64,000 nucleotides of DNA from Palleniella intestinalis (GCF_013166595.1 NZ_JABKKG010000009.1:62001-126000), one strand, 5' to 3'. Positions 45,514 through 57,611 are shown, counted from the stretch's first letter. Program-made: numbers and translations. Notes: generated by a model from the sequence alone, not told the origin.

Positions 45514-47190
45514 TTAGTTTTTTTGCAGCGTTGCGACGGTGTTGCGTGGAGCCTGACGGCGCTTTTCCTTTTTCAGTTCCATGCCTTCCTTCTTTGGTCT
45601 CCATTCGAGTATGTCGTCCTTGGATAACGGACGCACATAATCAAACCATGCGAAACCGGGAAGGAAATACTTGTCGGGCGGGATTTGTGATATAGGGTAC
45701 ATCACTCCGTTGTGCTTGCATGCCCATATCTTGTCCATTTTCCTTGCAGGGGTGAAGTACATGCGCATGGTATCAGTCTCAAGATAGTTGAGTCCGATGA
45801 GTGTGCTGTCGGCACTGTCTTCGGCATAATAGAGCGTCAGTACGTTGCCTTCTGCCTGGTTGAGCCGCAGCCGGCCGTCAGTGAAATACGTCTTCATCTC
45901 CTTGGACGATATTTGGTTGTAGTGGACAGTGTCTGGCATTTGCTCTATGGAGAAAGCCTGCCCAATGACATGGGCGAAGCGAATTGTGGAGTCTGCCATA
46001 TAAGCCCGTATCTCTTCGCCTACTATCTGTCTGCCGTCGCTCCATAGTATCGGGTCTTTGTACATTATGAGGACAGAGTCACGTGAGAGCATCACCATTG
46101 AGTCGCAGACTGCCTGCACATCTTTCCTGTAGGCACGGACATGCGGTGAGCATTGCATGACGCGATAGACCGAGTCGGTGTTTATGTTGTATGTGAAGAG
46201 GCGCATTGTGTCACCGTGCAGATAAAGTGTGTCGCCCTGTGAATAGTCCATGGCGATGGCGCGCTTTGTTGCAAGTCCGTAGCCTTTGTTCTCATCATAG
46301 TAGACATAATCGCCACGGAAAGCTGATTTGTTTATGGAGTCGTCAAACTCAACATTGCCAAAACATTCACTGATGCCTGTATTGCTGTTGTGCTGCAAAG
46401 AGTCGGCGGTGATGACCTTGCCGTCATTACGGTTGATAGTGGAACGGCTGTACAGTTCCATTTGGTCGTTTTTGCTGTTGTAATATCCGTCTTCGGTAAT
46501 TATTACATCTTCTTTTGTTGTAATCTTTGACGGACCGACTACATGTGCACGTGAAGTGCGTGTATCATAATACAATGTGTCTCCTTCGGTTAGTGATGTC
46601 TTGTTCTTCAGGCGGACATCATAGTAAAAGACAGCCTGCTTGTCGGCAGTGGAGTATTGCCCCCAGTCTGAAGTCAGGGTTGTCTCACCATCAACAAGTT
46701 TTCCGCCCTCAAAGAAATAGCCTATGGAATAGATACGGTCATAATTCAGTGAGTCACAATACAGTTTTGTCTTGCGGTGGGTCAGGATGACATTGTGGCG
46801 CACCTCAGCCATTTCATCGTTACCGTCATAGTAGGCATAGTCAGATGTCAGCGTAAGAGTGTCCCCTTGCCGCATCTTCACATGTCCGAATGCCTCAAAC
46901 GAGTTTGTCTGCTGGAAATACAGCGCACTGTCACAAGTAAGCACAATGCCTTTGTGCAAAAAGGATACGTTGCCTTTTACAAACTGGGCATCAGGATGTT
47001 TGCCGTACATGTCGTAGCTGAACTCGTTGGCATGTTGGAGATAGACTCGTGTATCTGTAGAATTCTTCTTTGCACGCCCTCGCTTCTTAGGACCACTTGC
47101 CCCAACAATGGCTCCTATGACAAAGAAGCATAGGGCTATCAACATGATAACCCTATGCCCGCCAAATATATTATGTATATTTCTGTTCAA
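45514..47190 (-). CDS. OstA-like (LptA/LptD N-terminal-like) protein
   Basis: A 558-residue protein with one N-terminal hydrophobic helix or signal (MLIALCFFVIGAIVGASG). It contains a long series of OstA beta-jellyroll repeats: VKGNVSFLHKGIVLTCDSAL, ADSLQHNSNTGISECFGNVE and CDSALYFQQTNSFEAFGHVK. Bacteroidetes carry such proteins in place of, or in addition to, LptA, and they are thought to shuttle lipopolysaccharide across the periplasm. It is upstream of mutL and downstream of two parvulin genes on the same strand, which suits an envelope-biogenesis block. Confidence 0.85.
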   Translation of the reverse strand: MNRNIHNIFGGHRVIMLIALCFFVIGAIVGASGPKKRGRAKKNSTDTRVYLQHANEFSYDMYGKHPDAQFVKGNVSFLHKGIVLTCDSALYFQQTNSFEAFGHVKMRQGDTLTLTSDYAYYDGNDEMAEVRHNVILTHRKTKLYCDSLNYDRIYSIGYFFEGGKLVDGETTLTSDWGQYSTADKQAVFYYDVRLKNKTSLTEGDTLYYDTRTSRAHVVGPSKITTKEDVIITEDGYYNSKNDQMELYSRSTINRNDGKVITADSLQHNSNTGISECFGNVEFDDSINKSAFRGDYVYYDENKGYGLATKRAIAMDYSQGDTLYLHGDTMRLFTYNINTDSVYRVMQCSPHVRAYRKDVQAVCDSMVMLSRDSVLIMYKDPILWSDGRQIVGEEIRAYMADSTIRFAHVIGQAFSIEQMPDTVHYNQISSKEMKTYFTDGRLRLNQAEGNVLTLYYAEDSADSTLIGLNYLETDTMRMYFTPARKMDKIWACKHNGVMYPISQIPPDKYFLPGFAWFDYVRPLSKDDILEWRPKKEGMELKKEKRRQAPRNTVATLQKN

Positions 47191-47270
47191 AGCACCTTAT
47201 TTGTATATAACCGACTTTTATTTGATATTATCACTAATGTCATGCAGGAGACCCGTAATGGCAGTTTGTG

Positions 47271-48680
47271 TTAGTCACGTTCCCAACCCTCGTACTCGAA
47301 ATCGCAACCTTTGTAACGGTCGTCCATTCTTACGTATGTCTCCTTAATCTTTTTCTTCACCCATTCGTGGATGAAGTCATTCTTACGCTTTATAAGGACG
47401 ACATCCTTCATGGTCTGGAAATCCTCAGTGATTGTGGCGCGGTGTCCTTCAGTGCGTGACTTGAGTTTCACAACTGCACATACGGTTTTGCCGCGTGAGT
47501 TGACCATTTGGAACGCCGGAGAAACATCCCCTACCTTCAATTGCTCCACAGCTTTTGCTACCTCTGTAGGGAGGTCCTGCATACGGAACTTCGAGGTACG
47601 TCCCTGTTCGTTGTTATTGACCATCACACCCTTGTTGGAGCGTGTGTCTTTGTCGTCTGAAACGAATGTGGCAGCTTCATCAAATGTGAACTTTCCGTTG
47701 TTCATTTCTGACACAAGGGAGTCAAGCATGTGGATGCCTTCATCTATGGCTGCTTGCGAAACCTGCGGCTTGCGCAATATATGGCGGCACTTAATCTTAT
47801 CGCCACGTTTGTCAACAAGCTGTATGATATGAAAACCGAATTCAGACTCTACGACTTTTGATATTTTCTTAGGGTCAGTGAGATTGAATGCTACAGCTGC
47901 GAAAGCAGGGTCAAGCATTCCACGTCCTGTATAGTCCAATTCGCCGCCGTTACGTGCAGAACCGGGGTCTTCCGAATAAAAACGCGCAAGTGTCTGGAAG
48001 GTAGTTTCGCCCTTTGTCACACGGTCAGTGTAACTGCGCAACTCATCTTTAACACGGTTGATTTCTTCCTGTGAAACCTTTGGTGTGCGTGTGATAATCT
48101 GCACCTCTACCTCTGTCGGTATGTATGGGATGCTGTCTTCCGGTATGTCCTTGAAATACTTGCGCACTTCGGCAGGGGAAACCTTGATGTCCTCTACAAG
48201 CTTTTCACGCATCCTTTGTACAAGTTGGTTGTTCTTGAAATCATCGTGCAGAGACTGGCGTATCTGTGTTATGGGCATCTTGCGGTATTCCTCAAGTTTC
48301 TCCTTTGAGCCAACCATTGATATCCAATAGTTTATCTGTTGTTCCACTCCTTGTGCCACTTCGGCTTCGGTTACTTCTATACTGTCAAGTGCAGCCTGGT
48401 GGAGGAATAGTTTCTGCACTGCAATCTGCTCCGGCAGACGGCAGTCCGGATTTCCCTCGATTTTCTGTCCCTCGGCTTCCATTTGTGCACGAAGCATTTC
48501 TACATCAGACATCAAAATAGCCTCATCACCCACAACCCATACGACCTCGTCAGCAATGCTTGAAGGATTTGGACGTGAATCCATAGGTTTCACGGAGTCT
48601 GTTTTTGCAGAGTCCGCCTGCGCATAGGCTGTCATAATGACAGCCATCAGTGCGACTATAAATGTTCCTGTTCTTTTCAT
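47271..48680 (-). CDS. SurA-like peptidyl-prolyl isomerase, periplasmic
   Basis: A 469-residue protein with a cleavable signal (MKRTGTFIVALMAVIMTAYA). A SurA_N-like helical part (about 45-165) holds substrates. The first parvulin domain (about 175-285) has VEVQIITRTPKVSQEEINRV and DPGSARNGGELDYTGRGMLD, and a second is degenerate (about 290-385, KIKCRHILRKPQVSQAAID). These chaperones help outer-membrane proteins fold. Its neighbours are an OstA-like protein and another parvulin, supporting that role. Confidence 0.9.
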   Translation of the reverse strand: MKRTGTFIVALMAVIMTAYAQADSAKTDSVKPMDSRPNPSSIADEVVWVVGDEAILMSDVEMLRAQMEAEGQKIEGNPDCRLPEQIAVQKLFLHQAALDSIEVTEAEVAQGVEQQINYWISMVGSKEKLEEYRKMPITQIRQSLHDDFKNNQLVQRMREKLVEDIKVSPAEVRKYFKDIPEDSIPYIPTEVEVQIITRTPKVSQEEINRVKDELRSYTDRVTKGETTFQTLARFYSEDPGSARNGGELDYTGRGMLDPAFAAVAFNLTDPKKISKVVESEFGFHIIQLVDKRGDKIKCRHILRKPQVSQAAIDEGIHMLDSLVSEMNNGKFTFDEAATFVSDDKDTRSNKGVMVNNNEQGRTSKFRMQDLPTEVAKAVEQLKVGDVSPAFQMVNSRGKTVCAVVKLKSRTEGHRATITEDFQTMKDVVLIKRKNDFIHEWVKKKIKETYVRMDDRYKGCDFEYEGWERD

Positions 48681-48736
48681 TAAAGGTTCTGTCCTTTGGT
48701 TTTCTTTTGTAATATTGTTTTATATTACTGTATTCA

Positions 48737-50176
48737 TCACTTGAGACCGTCCACTCTTTTCTTTACGGTAGCTACGATGTTAGGGTCTACGACAACAGCA
48801 TATTTCTTACGAAGCTCGGCAACCCATTCTTTCTCCAGTTTAGCCTGGTAATCTGCAGTCACTTGTGCGCGGACATCAGCCATCTCGCGTGGGGCTTTCA
48901 GTTTCTTGCCGTAGACAGCATCTATAGGATATTCCTTGAGATGCTTGACTTTTGCGTCTGGGACTTTGAATATGCAGCTGTCAATAAGTGCGTTGTCTCC
49001 TTTCTTGAACAAACCTTTCTCTACACGGATGCGGATGATAGAGTCACCATTGAAAGTTGTGCGGAGCTTCTCGTTCCAGTCTTCAAATTTCAAGCCTTTC
49101 ACGCATTTGGCTACGGCTTTGACATCACTCTTGGTCTTTACATGGTAAGCCATTCCTTTGAAGCGTGGCTCGTCCCATTTGTAATTCTTCTTGTTCTTCT
49201 TGAAGAAAGCGTTAAGTCCGGCTTCATCTTTTGCACCTTTCTCCCACACTTCACGGTTGCTTATCTCATAGAGGAGAAGACCGTCATGGTATTCGCGGAT
49301 AAGGTGGGCAAGATCGGAGTCCTCAGCCTGCATCTGTGCTGCATGCTCATCCATAATCTGTTCTGCAGTCTTGCCGTTACTTGCGGCTACTTCTTCCTGC
49401 ACCTTGCGGTCGATAATCTGTTCGCGGATGTTGCGGCGGTCGATGAAAGTCATGATGTTTGCTTTAAGTGAGTCGAACGGCTCAAGCATTTTCTTGTCAA
49501 TGACTTTTATTATATGCCAGCCGACAGGAGACAGTACAGGTTTTCCCACTTCTCCTTTTTTCAAGGCATAGGCAGCCTTGTCAAATTCTTCAAATGTCTG
49601 GCCGTGGCTAATCCAACCAATTACACCACCACGGGAAGCGGCTCCCGGGTCGTCAGATTTCTTTGTTGCAAGCTCCGTAAAGTCTGCACCTTTTTGCAGT
49701 GCGTTGTAAAGAGAGTCTATGCGTGCTTTTGCTGCTGCTTCTGTTGCCTTGTCTGCATTTGTCGACAGACGCACGAAGATATGGGCAGGCTGTATCAGTC
49801 CGTCAGGACCGATGCGCTTCACCTCATTATTATATATGGTATACGCTTCAGCTTCGACATCCGCATCATTGATAAAAGACGGACGTATCTGCTGGTCACG
49901 GTATTGCAAGAACTCCTTTTTGTATGAACTGAGAGTATCCATCCCCTCATCAACGGCAGCCTGTACTTTCAGCTTATAGTTTACAAAAAGGTCAACATAC
50001 TCATCAACGGTCTTCTTGTCGATAACGTTCTCTGAGTTGTTCTTCTTGTAAGAGTATTCAAATTCCGAGCGTGCTATGTTTTGTCCTGCAATAGTCATTA
50101 TCACAGGATCGTCTGTCTGTGCAAAAGTGCTGACAGAGCCAAGGATAAGCATTGCTATGACAGTCTTTAATTTCAT
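48737..50176 (-). CDS. Parvulin-type peptidyl-prolyl isomerase, periplasmic
   Basis: A 479-residue protein with a signal peptide (LILGSVSTFA). An N-terminal helical chaperone part (about 25-120) is followed by one clear parvulin domain (about 120-225: LIQPAHIFVRL, SDDPGAASRGGVIGWISHGQ, SPVGWHIIKVIDKK). The C-terminal half is a long helical part with no second isomerase domain that I can see. It is probably a SurA- or PpiD-type chaperone, upstream of the other parvulin gene by 57 bp. Its substrates are likely outer-membrane proteins. Confidence 0.88.
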   Translation of the reverse strand: MKLKTVIAMLILGSVSTFAQTDDPVIMTIAGQNIARSEFEYSYKKNNSENVIDKKTVDEYVDLFVNYKLKVQAAVDEGMDTLSSYKKEFLQYRDQQIRPSFINDADVEAEAYTIYNNEVKRIGPDGLIQPAHIFVRLSTNADKATEAAAKARIDSLYNALQKGADFTELATKKSDDPGAASRGGVIGWISHGQTFEEFDKAAYALKKGEVGKPVLSPVGWHIIKVIDKKMLEPFDSLKANIMTFIDRRNIREQIIDRKVQEEVAASNGKTAEQIMDEHAAQMQAEDSDLAHLIREYHDGLLLYEISNREVWEKGAKDEAGLNAFFKKNKKNYKWDEPRFKGMAYHVKTKSDVKAVAKCVKGLKFEDWNEKLRTTFNGDSIIRIRVEKGLFKKGDNALIDSCIFKVPDAKVKHLKEYPIDAVYGKKLKAPREMADVRAQVTADYQAKLEKEWVAELRKKYAVVVDPNIVATVKKRVDGLK

Positions 50177-50340
50177 ATAGATGTATTGCTATGTTGAATT
50201 AAATCGCCTCTTTTACATAACTATTGATACAGCCGGGGAAGAGGTTTTTTTCGTGTTCTACAGTTAGTTTGTTTATAATTGTTAATGGTGTGTCCTAATG
50301 AATGAATTCTTTAGAACACACCATATATCATATTTTGGAA

Positions 50341-51831
<1,491 letters not shown>

Positions 51832-51850
51832 TTAAAAATGAATATTGTAT

Positions 51851-51859
51851 GCAAAATTA
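51851..51859 (-). promoter_or_regulatory. -7 box of guaB
   Basis: TAATTTTGC on the minus strand, 32 bases before the start codon. The -33 box is not evident. Confidence 0.55.
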
Positions 51860-51990
51860 CAAAAAAATCCCCATATACCGTTAATATCTACTGACAATTA
51901 ACACTAATTTGCCAAACAAGGCTGTCTACATAGGATTAACGGATAAGAAAATGCAAGAAACAACAGCAAAACAAGTTGTTACGAAAATAA

Positions 51991-52025
51991 TTCATGGGGC
52001 AGGGTAAATTCCTCTGCCCCATGAA
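51991..52025 (-). terminator. Terminator of recQ
   Basis: A 12-bp stem extended by two mispaired bases (TTCATGGGGCAG with its complement up to 52025), immediately after the recQ stop codon, with an ATTATTTT tail on the minus strand. Confidence 0.8.
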
Positions 52026-52026
52026 C

Positions 52027-54204
52027 TCAGTTCGCCATTTCTGACATGAATTTTATGCGCACAAGCCGTAGCTCGTCATCTGTGAAATCCCCGTCAAACT
52101 CGTTGGAAGCGACGCGGATGTCGTCTGTCTCGCTGTTCATGAAATAGTCATAGATGTCATCAACATTTTCATCATCAAGCACATCCTCAATGTAGTAGTC
52201 AATGTTGAGCTTCATTCCACTATAAACTATAGTCTCTATTTCTGTCAGCAATTCCTCGTATTCCATGTTCAAGGCATGGGCTATGTCATCAAGAGGCATG
52301 CGCTTGTCAATGCTCTGGATAATCTTCACTTTCAGCATGGACTTCTTTGGCACAGTACGCACACGTAGTTCCTCCGGGCGTTCTATGTCATTTTCCTCGC
52401 AATACATCTTTATCAGGGTGCAGAACGACTTGCCGTATTTGCGTGCTTTGCCGGCACCGACTCCTTGTATCTGCTGCAATTCTTCCATTGTGACAGGATA
52501 CATCGTTGCCATCTGTTCCAAAGACATGTCGAGGAATACCACATACGGCGGCACTTTGTGCTTTCGTGCCACCCTCAGGCGCTCATCCTTGAGCATCTTC
52601 TGCAGGACAGGGTCAAGTGCAGAGGTGCCGCATTCACCATTTCCACCATAATCCAACTGGCGAAAGTCTGTATCCTTCACGATAGGAAATGACACAGGGG
52701 TCTTCAGGAAATCCTTTCCTAAATCCGTTATCTTCAAAAGTCCATAGCTCTCAACATCCTTTCGGATATATCCTGCAAGCATGGCATGGCGGATTACCGG
52801 ATTCCACAATTTCTCGTCCATGTCTTCCCCTGAGCCGAATTCCTCCAGCTTGTCATGGTTATGCGAAACGATATCGTCTGTTCCGCGTCCTTTGATGAAG
52901 TCCACAACATACTGGGAACGGAAATTCTCTTTTAAGGCAATAATGGCGTTAAGGAGCACTATAAGTTCTTCCTTGCCTTCGACCTTTTCTTTCGGATTGC
53001 GGCAGTTGTCGCAATTCCCGCAGTTCTCATCTGGATAATCTTCACCGAAATAGTGGAGCAGGAATTTCCTGCGGCATACAGAAGTCTCAGCGTATGCCGC
53101 CGTTTCTTGCAGCAACTGCCTGCCTATGTCCTGTTCTGCCACCGGTTTCCCCTCCATGAATTTCTCCAATTTCTGAAGGTCTTTGTGCGAATAGAATGCT
53201 ATGCATACACCCTCGCCACCATCACGCCCTGCACGTCCAGTTTCCTGATAATAGCCCTCCAAGGATTTCGGAATGTCATAATGAATCACGAAGCGGACAT
53301 CCGGCTTGTCTATTCCCATACCGAATGCTATTGTCGCCACGATGACATCCACTTCCTCCATAAGGAAATTGTCTTGCGTCTCTGAGCGTGTCTGTGTGTC
53401 AAGTCCGGCATGATATGCGGCAGCACGGATGTCATTGGCACGGAGTACTTCTGCAAGTTCCTCGACTTTCTTGCGTGACAGGCAGTAGATGATGCCGCTC
53501 TTGCCATGATTGGTCTTTATGAACTTTATGAGCTGCTTGTCAACACCATCTGTTTTCGGGCGCACCTCATAATAAAGGTTCGGGCGGTTGAAAGAACTCT
53601 TGAACTCCAGAGCGTCAGACATTCCGAGTGATTTCTTTATGTCTATCCTTACTTTGTCTGTTGCTGTCGCCGTAAGAGCAATGACAGGAGCCTTGCCAAT
53701 CTCGTTGATTATGGGGCGTATGCGGCGGTATTCCGGGCGGAAATCATGTCCCCATTCCGAGATACAGTGAGCCTCGTCGACAGCGTAGAATGAAACCTTG
53801 ACTCCTGGAGATTTTAGGAAATCAACATAATCATCCTTGGTCAATGACTCAGGGGCTACATACAGCAGTTTTGTCCTGCCCTCACGCACATCCTTCTTTA
53901 CTTGGTCAATGGCAGACTTGTTAAGGGAAGAGTTCAGATAGTGTGCCAGTCCGCTGTCCTCGCTGATGCCGTTGATGACATCAACCTGATTCTTCATCAG
54001 TGCGATAAGTGGTGAAATGACTATTGCCGTGCCGTCCATAATGAGTGCAGGCAACTGGTAACAGAGACTTTTGCCTCCGCCTGTCGGCATAAGCACAAAG
54101 ACGTCATTGCCTTCCAGCAAAGACCGGATGACACGTTCTTGCTCGCCTTTGAACTTGTCAAAGCCGAAATATTGCTTGAGTTTCTCTGTCAGGTTAATGT
54201 TCAT
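52027..54204 (-). CDS. recQ: ATP-dependent DNA helicase RecQ
   Basis: A 725-residue RecQ helicase. Walker A is PTGGGKSLCYQLPAL and the DEAH box is YAVDEAHCISEWGHDFRPEY; motif VI is YYQETGRAGRDG. A zinc-binding domain follows (CRRKFLLHYFGEDYPDENCG, then CDNC), then a winged helix and an HRDC domain (VFLDMSLEQMATMYPVTMEE, QIQGVGAGKARKYG). An acidic C-terminal tail of about 80 residues carries DEELRLVRIKFMSEMAN-like sequence. It unwinds DNA in recombination repair. It is 78 bp after clpX on the same strand. Confidence 0.96.
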   Translation of the reverse strand: MNINLTEKLKQYFGFDKFKGEQERVIRSLLEGNDVFVLMPTGGGKSLCYQLPALIMDGTAIVISPLIALMKNQVDVINGISEDSGLAHYLNSSLNKSAIDQVKKDVREGRTKLLYVAPESLTKDDYVDFLKSPGVKVSFYAVDEAHCISEWGHDFRPEYRRIRPIINEIGKAPVIALTATATDKVRIDIKKSLGMSDALEFKSSFNRPNLYYEVRPKTDGVDKQLIKFIKTNHGKSGIIYCLSRKKVEELAEVLRANDIRAAAYHAGLDTQTRSETQDNFLMEEVDVIVATIAFGMGIDKPDVRFVIHYDIPKSLEGYYQETGRAGRDGGEGVCIAFYSHKDLQKLEKFMEGKPVAEQDIGRQLLQETAAYAETSVCRRKFLLHYFGEDYPDENCGNCDNCRNPKEKVEGKEELIVLLNAIIALKENFRSQYVVDFIKGRGTDDIVSHNHDKLEEFGSGEDMDEKLWNPVIRHAMLAGYIRKDVESYGLLKITDLGKDFLKTPVSFPIVKDTDFRQLDYGGNGECGTSALDPVLQKMLKDERLRVARKHKVPPYVVFLDMSLEQMATMYPVTMEELQQIQGVGAGKARKYGKSFCTLIKMYCEENDIERPEELRVRTVPKKSMLKVKIIQSIDKRMPLDDIAHALNMEYEELLTEIETIVYSGMKLNIDYYIEDVLDDENVDDIYDYFMNSETDDIRVASNEFDGDFTDDELRLVRIKFMSEMAN

Positions 54205-54282
54205 TTATCAGAAGTTAGAAGGTCGTTTTTCTTTTTGCCATGCAAAATGGCTATGGCATTGCCGGCAATCCATGCAATGCCC

Positions 54283-55542
54283 TTAGGCAAGGTTTGCCTT
54301 GTCAAGCTGGGCTTGTGCATATTCTTTTGTGACACAGAAAGTTTTCTTTTCTGATGAAGGTGCGTCGAACATCGCGTCGTTCATCACCGCCTCGACAATG
54401 GAGCGCAGTCCACGGGCACCGAGTTTGTATTCGACAGCCTTGTCAACCATATAGTCCAATGCGTCCTCGTCGAAAGAAAGCGTCACACCATCCATGCCCA
54501 TGAGTTTCTCATACTGCTTGACAATGGAGTTCTTCGGCTCCACAAGGATGCGCTTCAGGGCTTCCCTGTCCAAAGGATGGAGGAATGTCAGCACAGGCAG
54601 ACGGCCGATAATCTCAGGGATAAGGCCGAAAGACTTCAGGTCCTGCGGAAGGATGTATTTCATGATGTCCTTCTTGTCTATGCTCTTCCGCTCATTGGTG
54701 CTGTTGTAGCCTACCACATGAGTGTTAAGGCGTTGTGCTATCTTGCGCTCTATCCCGTCAAAGGCGCCACCACAGATAAAGAGGATGTTGCGTGTGTCCA
54801 CATGGATATAGTCCTGGTCAGGATGCTTGCGTCCTCCCTTTGGCGGCACATTGACCATTGTTCCTTCAAGGAGCTTCAGGAGTCCTTGCTGCACTCCCTC
54901 ACCGCTGACGTCACGTGTGATGCTCGGGTTGTCGCCTTTGCGTGCTATCTTGTCAATCTCGTCAATGAAAACTATGCCGCGCTGTGCTGCTTCAAGGTTG
55001 TAGTCTGCCACCTGAAGAAGGCGTGAGAGAATGCTCTCCACATCTTCGCCGACATATCCTGCCTCGGTGAACACCGTGGCGTCGACAATGGTGAACGGCA
55101 CATTAAGCAGTTTTGCTATGGAACGCGCGAGAAGGGTCTTGCCTGTACCGGTAGAGCCGACCATGACGATGTTCGACTTCTCGATCTCCACACCGTCATT
55201 TGTGTCGGGCTGGCTGAGCCGCTTGTAATGGTTGTACACTGCCACAGATAGGAAGCGTTTTGCCTCTTCCTGTCCTATGACATACTTGTCAAGATGGTCT
55301 TTTATCTCATGTGGCGTAGGCACAGCCTTCATGTCAAACGACTCGCCACCTTTGTTTCTTACGGAATTGTTCGCCTTTGCAGCAAGAGCGTCCGAGGTGT
55401 TGCCAAGCGCATTCTCGACTATCTCGTATGCGCTGATGACACAATCTCCGCAGACATGTCCGTTAAGACCTGTCAGCATCAGTTCTGTCTGGGTCTCATC
55501 CCTGCCACAAAGGCAGCAGTGCTTTAATTCTTTCTTTGCCAT
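54283..55542 (-). CDS. clpX: ATP-dependent protease unfoldase ClpX
   Basis: A 419-residue AAA+ ATPase. The N-terminal zinc-binding domain has [17 protein letters not shown] and CGDC. Walker A is [16 protein letters not shown], Walker B is [14 protein letters not shown], and the pore loop is in [11 protein letters not shown]. The segment [20 protein letters not shown] is typical of ClpX. It unfolds tagged proteins and feeds them to ClpP, whose gene is 88 bp upstream. Confidence 0.98.
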   Translation of the reverse strand: MAKKELKHCCLCGRDETQTELMLTGLNGHVCGDCVISAYEIVENALGNTSDALAAKANNSVRNKGGESFDMKAVPTPHEIKDHLDKYVIGQEEAKRFLSVAVYNHYKRLSQPDTNDGVEIEKSNIVMVGSTGTGKTLLARSIAKLLNVPFTIVDATVFTEAGYVGEDVESILSRLLQVADYNLEAAQRGIVFIDEIDKIARKGDNPSITRDVSGEGVQQGLLKLLEGTMVNVPPKGGRKHPDQDYIHVDTRNILFICGGAFDGIERKIAQRLNTHVVGYNSTNERKSIDKKDIMKYILPQDLKSFGLIPEIIGRLPVLTFLHPLDREALKRILVEPKNSIVKQYEKLMGMDGVTLSFDEDALDYMVDKAVEYKLGARGLRSIVEAVMNDAMFDAPSSEKKTFCVTKEYAQAQLDKANLA

Positions 55543-55630
55543 ATATTATCAGAAAGGGACGGTGGCTGCAACGCCTTACCTGTCTCTTTACCTTAAAAAA
55601 ATCGTACGAAAACTGTTTGTTGCTTCCTGA

Positions 55631-56320
55631 CTATTTGCGGGAATGTACGTTGTCAATCATGCCATACTCCTTTGCCTCCTCTGCCGTCATCCAATAGTTG
55701 CGGTCAGAGTCCGCCCAAACTTTCTCATAGTCAGTGTGGGAGTGTTCGGCAATGATTGTGTACAGTTCCTTCTTGAACTTCATAATCTCACGTGCCTCAA
55801 TCTCTATGTCGGAAGCCTGTCCCTGCACACCTCCCAAAGGCTGGTGGATCATCACACGGCTGTGAGGCAGCGCACTGCGCTTGCCCTCCTTGCCTGCCAC
55901 AAGAAGCACGGCTGCCATTGATGCTGCCATGCCTGTGCAGATTGTCGCCACATCACTTGAGATGAACTGCATCGTGTCGTAGATTCCGAGGCCTGCAGTG
56001 ACACTGCCACCCGGGGAGTTGATGTATATTGAGATGTCCTTGTCCGGGTCACAGCTGTCAAGGTACAGCAGCTGCGCCTGCAGCGTGTTGGCTGTGTAGT
56101 CGTCCACCTGTGTGCCAAGGAAGATGATGCGGTCCATCATCAGTCGTGAGAACACATCCATCTGAGTCACGTTCAGCTGGCGCTCCTCAAGGATGTAAGG
56201 GTTCACGTACTGGCTGTGCATGTTCATCGCTGCCTTGCTTTGGAAACGCATGACATCATCAAAGAGCATGCCGTCCATGCCCAGGTGTCCGGTTGCATAT
56301 TTTCTGAAATCGTTGTTCAT
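55631..56320 (-). CDS. clpP: ATP-dependent Clp protease proteolytic subunit ClpP
   Basis: A 229-residue serine protease. The catalytic Ser is in [15 protein letters not shown], the His in [13 protein letters not shown], and the Asp in the C-terminal [17 protein letters not shown] region. [19 protein letters not shown] forms the oxyanion part. The first 30 residues or so are an N-terminal extension of the Bacteroidetes type. It forms the peptidase chamber that works with ClpX. clpP, clpX and recQ are in one direction with short gaps. Two promoters lie upstream. Confidence 0.97.
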   Translation of the reverse strand: MNNDFRKYATGHLGMDGMLFDDVMRFQSKAAMNMHSQYVNPYILEERQLNVTQMDVFSRLMMDRIIFLGTQVDDYTANTLQAQLLYLDSCDPDKDISIYINSPGGSVTAGLGIYDTMQFISSDVATICTGMAASMAAVLLVAGKEGKRSALPHSRVMIHQPLGGVQGQASDIEIEAREIMKFKKELYTIIAEHSHTDYEKVWADSDRNYWMTAEEAKEYGMIDNVHSRK

Positions 56321-56393
56321 ATCTAATGTAATGTCGTTGTGCTATACAATATAATAAAATGGAAGAAAGGCATGCCGCCTTCTGTTCATAGTA

Positions 56394-56533
56394 CAAAATT
56401 ACAAAAAAAAAATGACATCATATTTCTTGCCGTAAAATATTTTTGCTAAAAAAGATTAATTGCCGGCAGTTGCTGATGCTTCATTTCTCCTTTTTGCAGT
56501 GCAAAGGTACAAAATTTTCATCCCAATACAAAA
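56394..56533 (-). promoter_or_regulatory. Two clpP promoters
   Basis: The distal one has TTTTG (56533-56529), a 19-base gap and TACCTTTG (56509-56502), a near-consensus match. The proximal one is a TAATTTTG box at 56401-56394 without a clear -33 box. Confidence 0.6.
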
Positions 56534-56563
56534 CATTATAGGGGTATAATGTGGGGTATATAG

Positions 56564-56605
56564 ATAAAAGTACGGTCGTTCTACTGCTGACGACCATACT
56601 TTTAT
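56564..56605 (-). terminator. Terminator after the DUF1294 gene
   Basis: A 16-bp stem with one mismatch (56564-56579 with 56590-56605). Its downstream tail on the minus strand is AT-rich. It overlaps the stop codon of the gene by a few bases. Confidence 0.75.
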
Positions 56606-56904
56606 AGAATGCTAATAACGAAATATGCCGCTATGGCAGCCTGTGCAATGATTATTGCAGGGATGCCATAGCGGAACTTTTTATGCAACGTCTTGTGGTG
56701 CCACAGTCTCATGCCTGCCCACGCACCGATGCTGCCACCTAAGGCAGCGAGCAAAAGCAGGGTCTTCTCCGATATGCGCCACCATGACTTCCTTGCCTTC
56801 AGTTTGTCAACGCCATAGACAAAGAATGTGATGACATTAATGGCAATGATGTGACAGCCGAATGCCATTGCCATGCATGTGTGCCGGGTGATTTGTGGTT
56901 CCAA
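56602..56904 (-). CDS. DUF1294-family small membrane protein
   Basis: A 100-residue protein with three hydrophobic segments and the family pattern ITFFVYGVDKLKARKSWWRI, ALLGGSIGAWAGM-type Gly helix and RLWHHKTLHKKFRYGIP. The function of the family is unknown. It is the last gene of a minus-strand run after queC (41-bp gap). Confidence 0.85.
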   Translation of the reverse strand: MEPQITRHTCMAMAFGCHIIAINVITFFVYGVDKLKARKSWWRISEKTLLLLAALGGSIGAWAGMRLWHHKTLHKKFRYGIPAIIIAQAAIAAYFVISIL

Positions 56905-56945
56905 AGTTCGTTCTCCTCCAAAATGATAATGTCAACAGATAGCCG

Positions 56946-57599
56946 TCATCCCTCGTATTCTGTCGGGTCCTCTATGCCGGCATCATGCAAAGCCTCTTTG
57001 CGTTCGATGCATGTCCCACATTTTCCGCAATGCTTCTCGCCACCTTTGTAGCAGGAATATGTCTTGGAGTAGTCCACACCGATTCTCTTGCCTATTCTTG
57101 CAATGTCCGTTTTGCTGATATTCGTATATGGAGCGTCAATGCTCACATTGGCGTAAGTGCCGTTGGCCATGGCTTCAGACATGGCGTTTATGAACTCCCC
57201 GCGACAGTCAGGGTATATGGAATGGTCGCCGCAATGGTTGGCGATAAGCACAGAGTCAAGCCCGCGGCTTTCCGCCATTCCTGCTGCGATGGCAAGCATT
57301 ATGCCGTTGCGGAACGGTACGACAGTTGATTTCATGTTCTCGTCCGCATAATGCCCTTCAGGCACAGCGTCAGCTCCTTCAAGAAGTGAGGACTTGAAAT
57401 GCTCATGCATGAACGACAGAGGAATAATGACATGCTCGATGCCAAGTTCCTTGCAATTGGCTTTTGCCATCTCTGTTTCCTTCTTGTTATGGTTTGAACC
57501 GTAGTCGAAGGTGACGGCAAGCGCGATGTCTCCGGCGCGCTCGTGGAGCAGTGTCACACTGTCCATGCCGCCGGAAAGGACGATAAGCGATTTTTTCAT
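56946..57599 (-). CDS. queC: 7-cyano-7-deazaguanine synthase QueC
   Basis: A 217-residue enzyme of queuosine precursor synthesis that turns carboxydeazaguanine into preQ0 using ATP and ammonia. The PP-loop is LSGGMDSVTLLH near the N-terminus. The zinc site has four Cys in SCYKGGEKHCGKCGTCIERK. SYNTAYTN-like and RNGIMLAIAAGMAESRG segments complete the family pattern. It is close to the alcohol dehydrogenase gene (12-bp gap), so probably cotranscribed, with no obvious link in function. Confidence 0.96.
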   Translation of the reverse strand: MKKSLIVLSGGMDSVTLLHERAGDIALAVTFDYGSNHNKKETEMAKANCKELGIEHVIIPLSFMHEHFKSSLLEGADAVPEGHYADENMKSTVVPFRNGIMLAIAAGMAESRGLDSVLIANHCGDHSIYPDCRGEFINAMSEAMANGTYANVSIDAPYTNISKTDIARIGKRIGVDYSKTYSCYKGGEKHCGKCGTCIERKEALHDAGIEDPTEYEG

Positions 57600-57611
57600 T
57601 CTTGTGTGTTT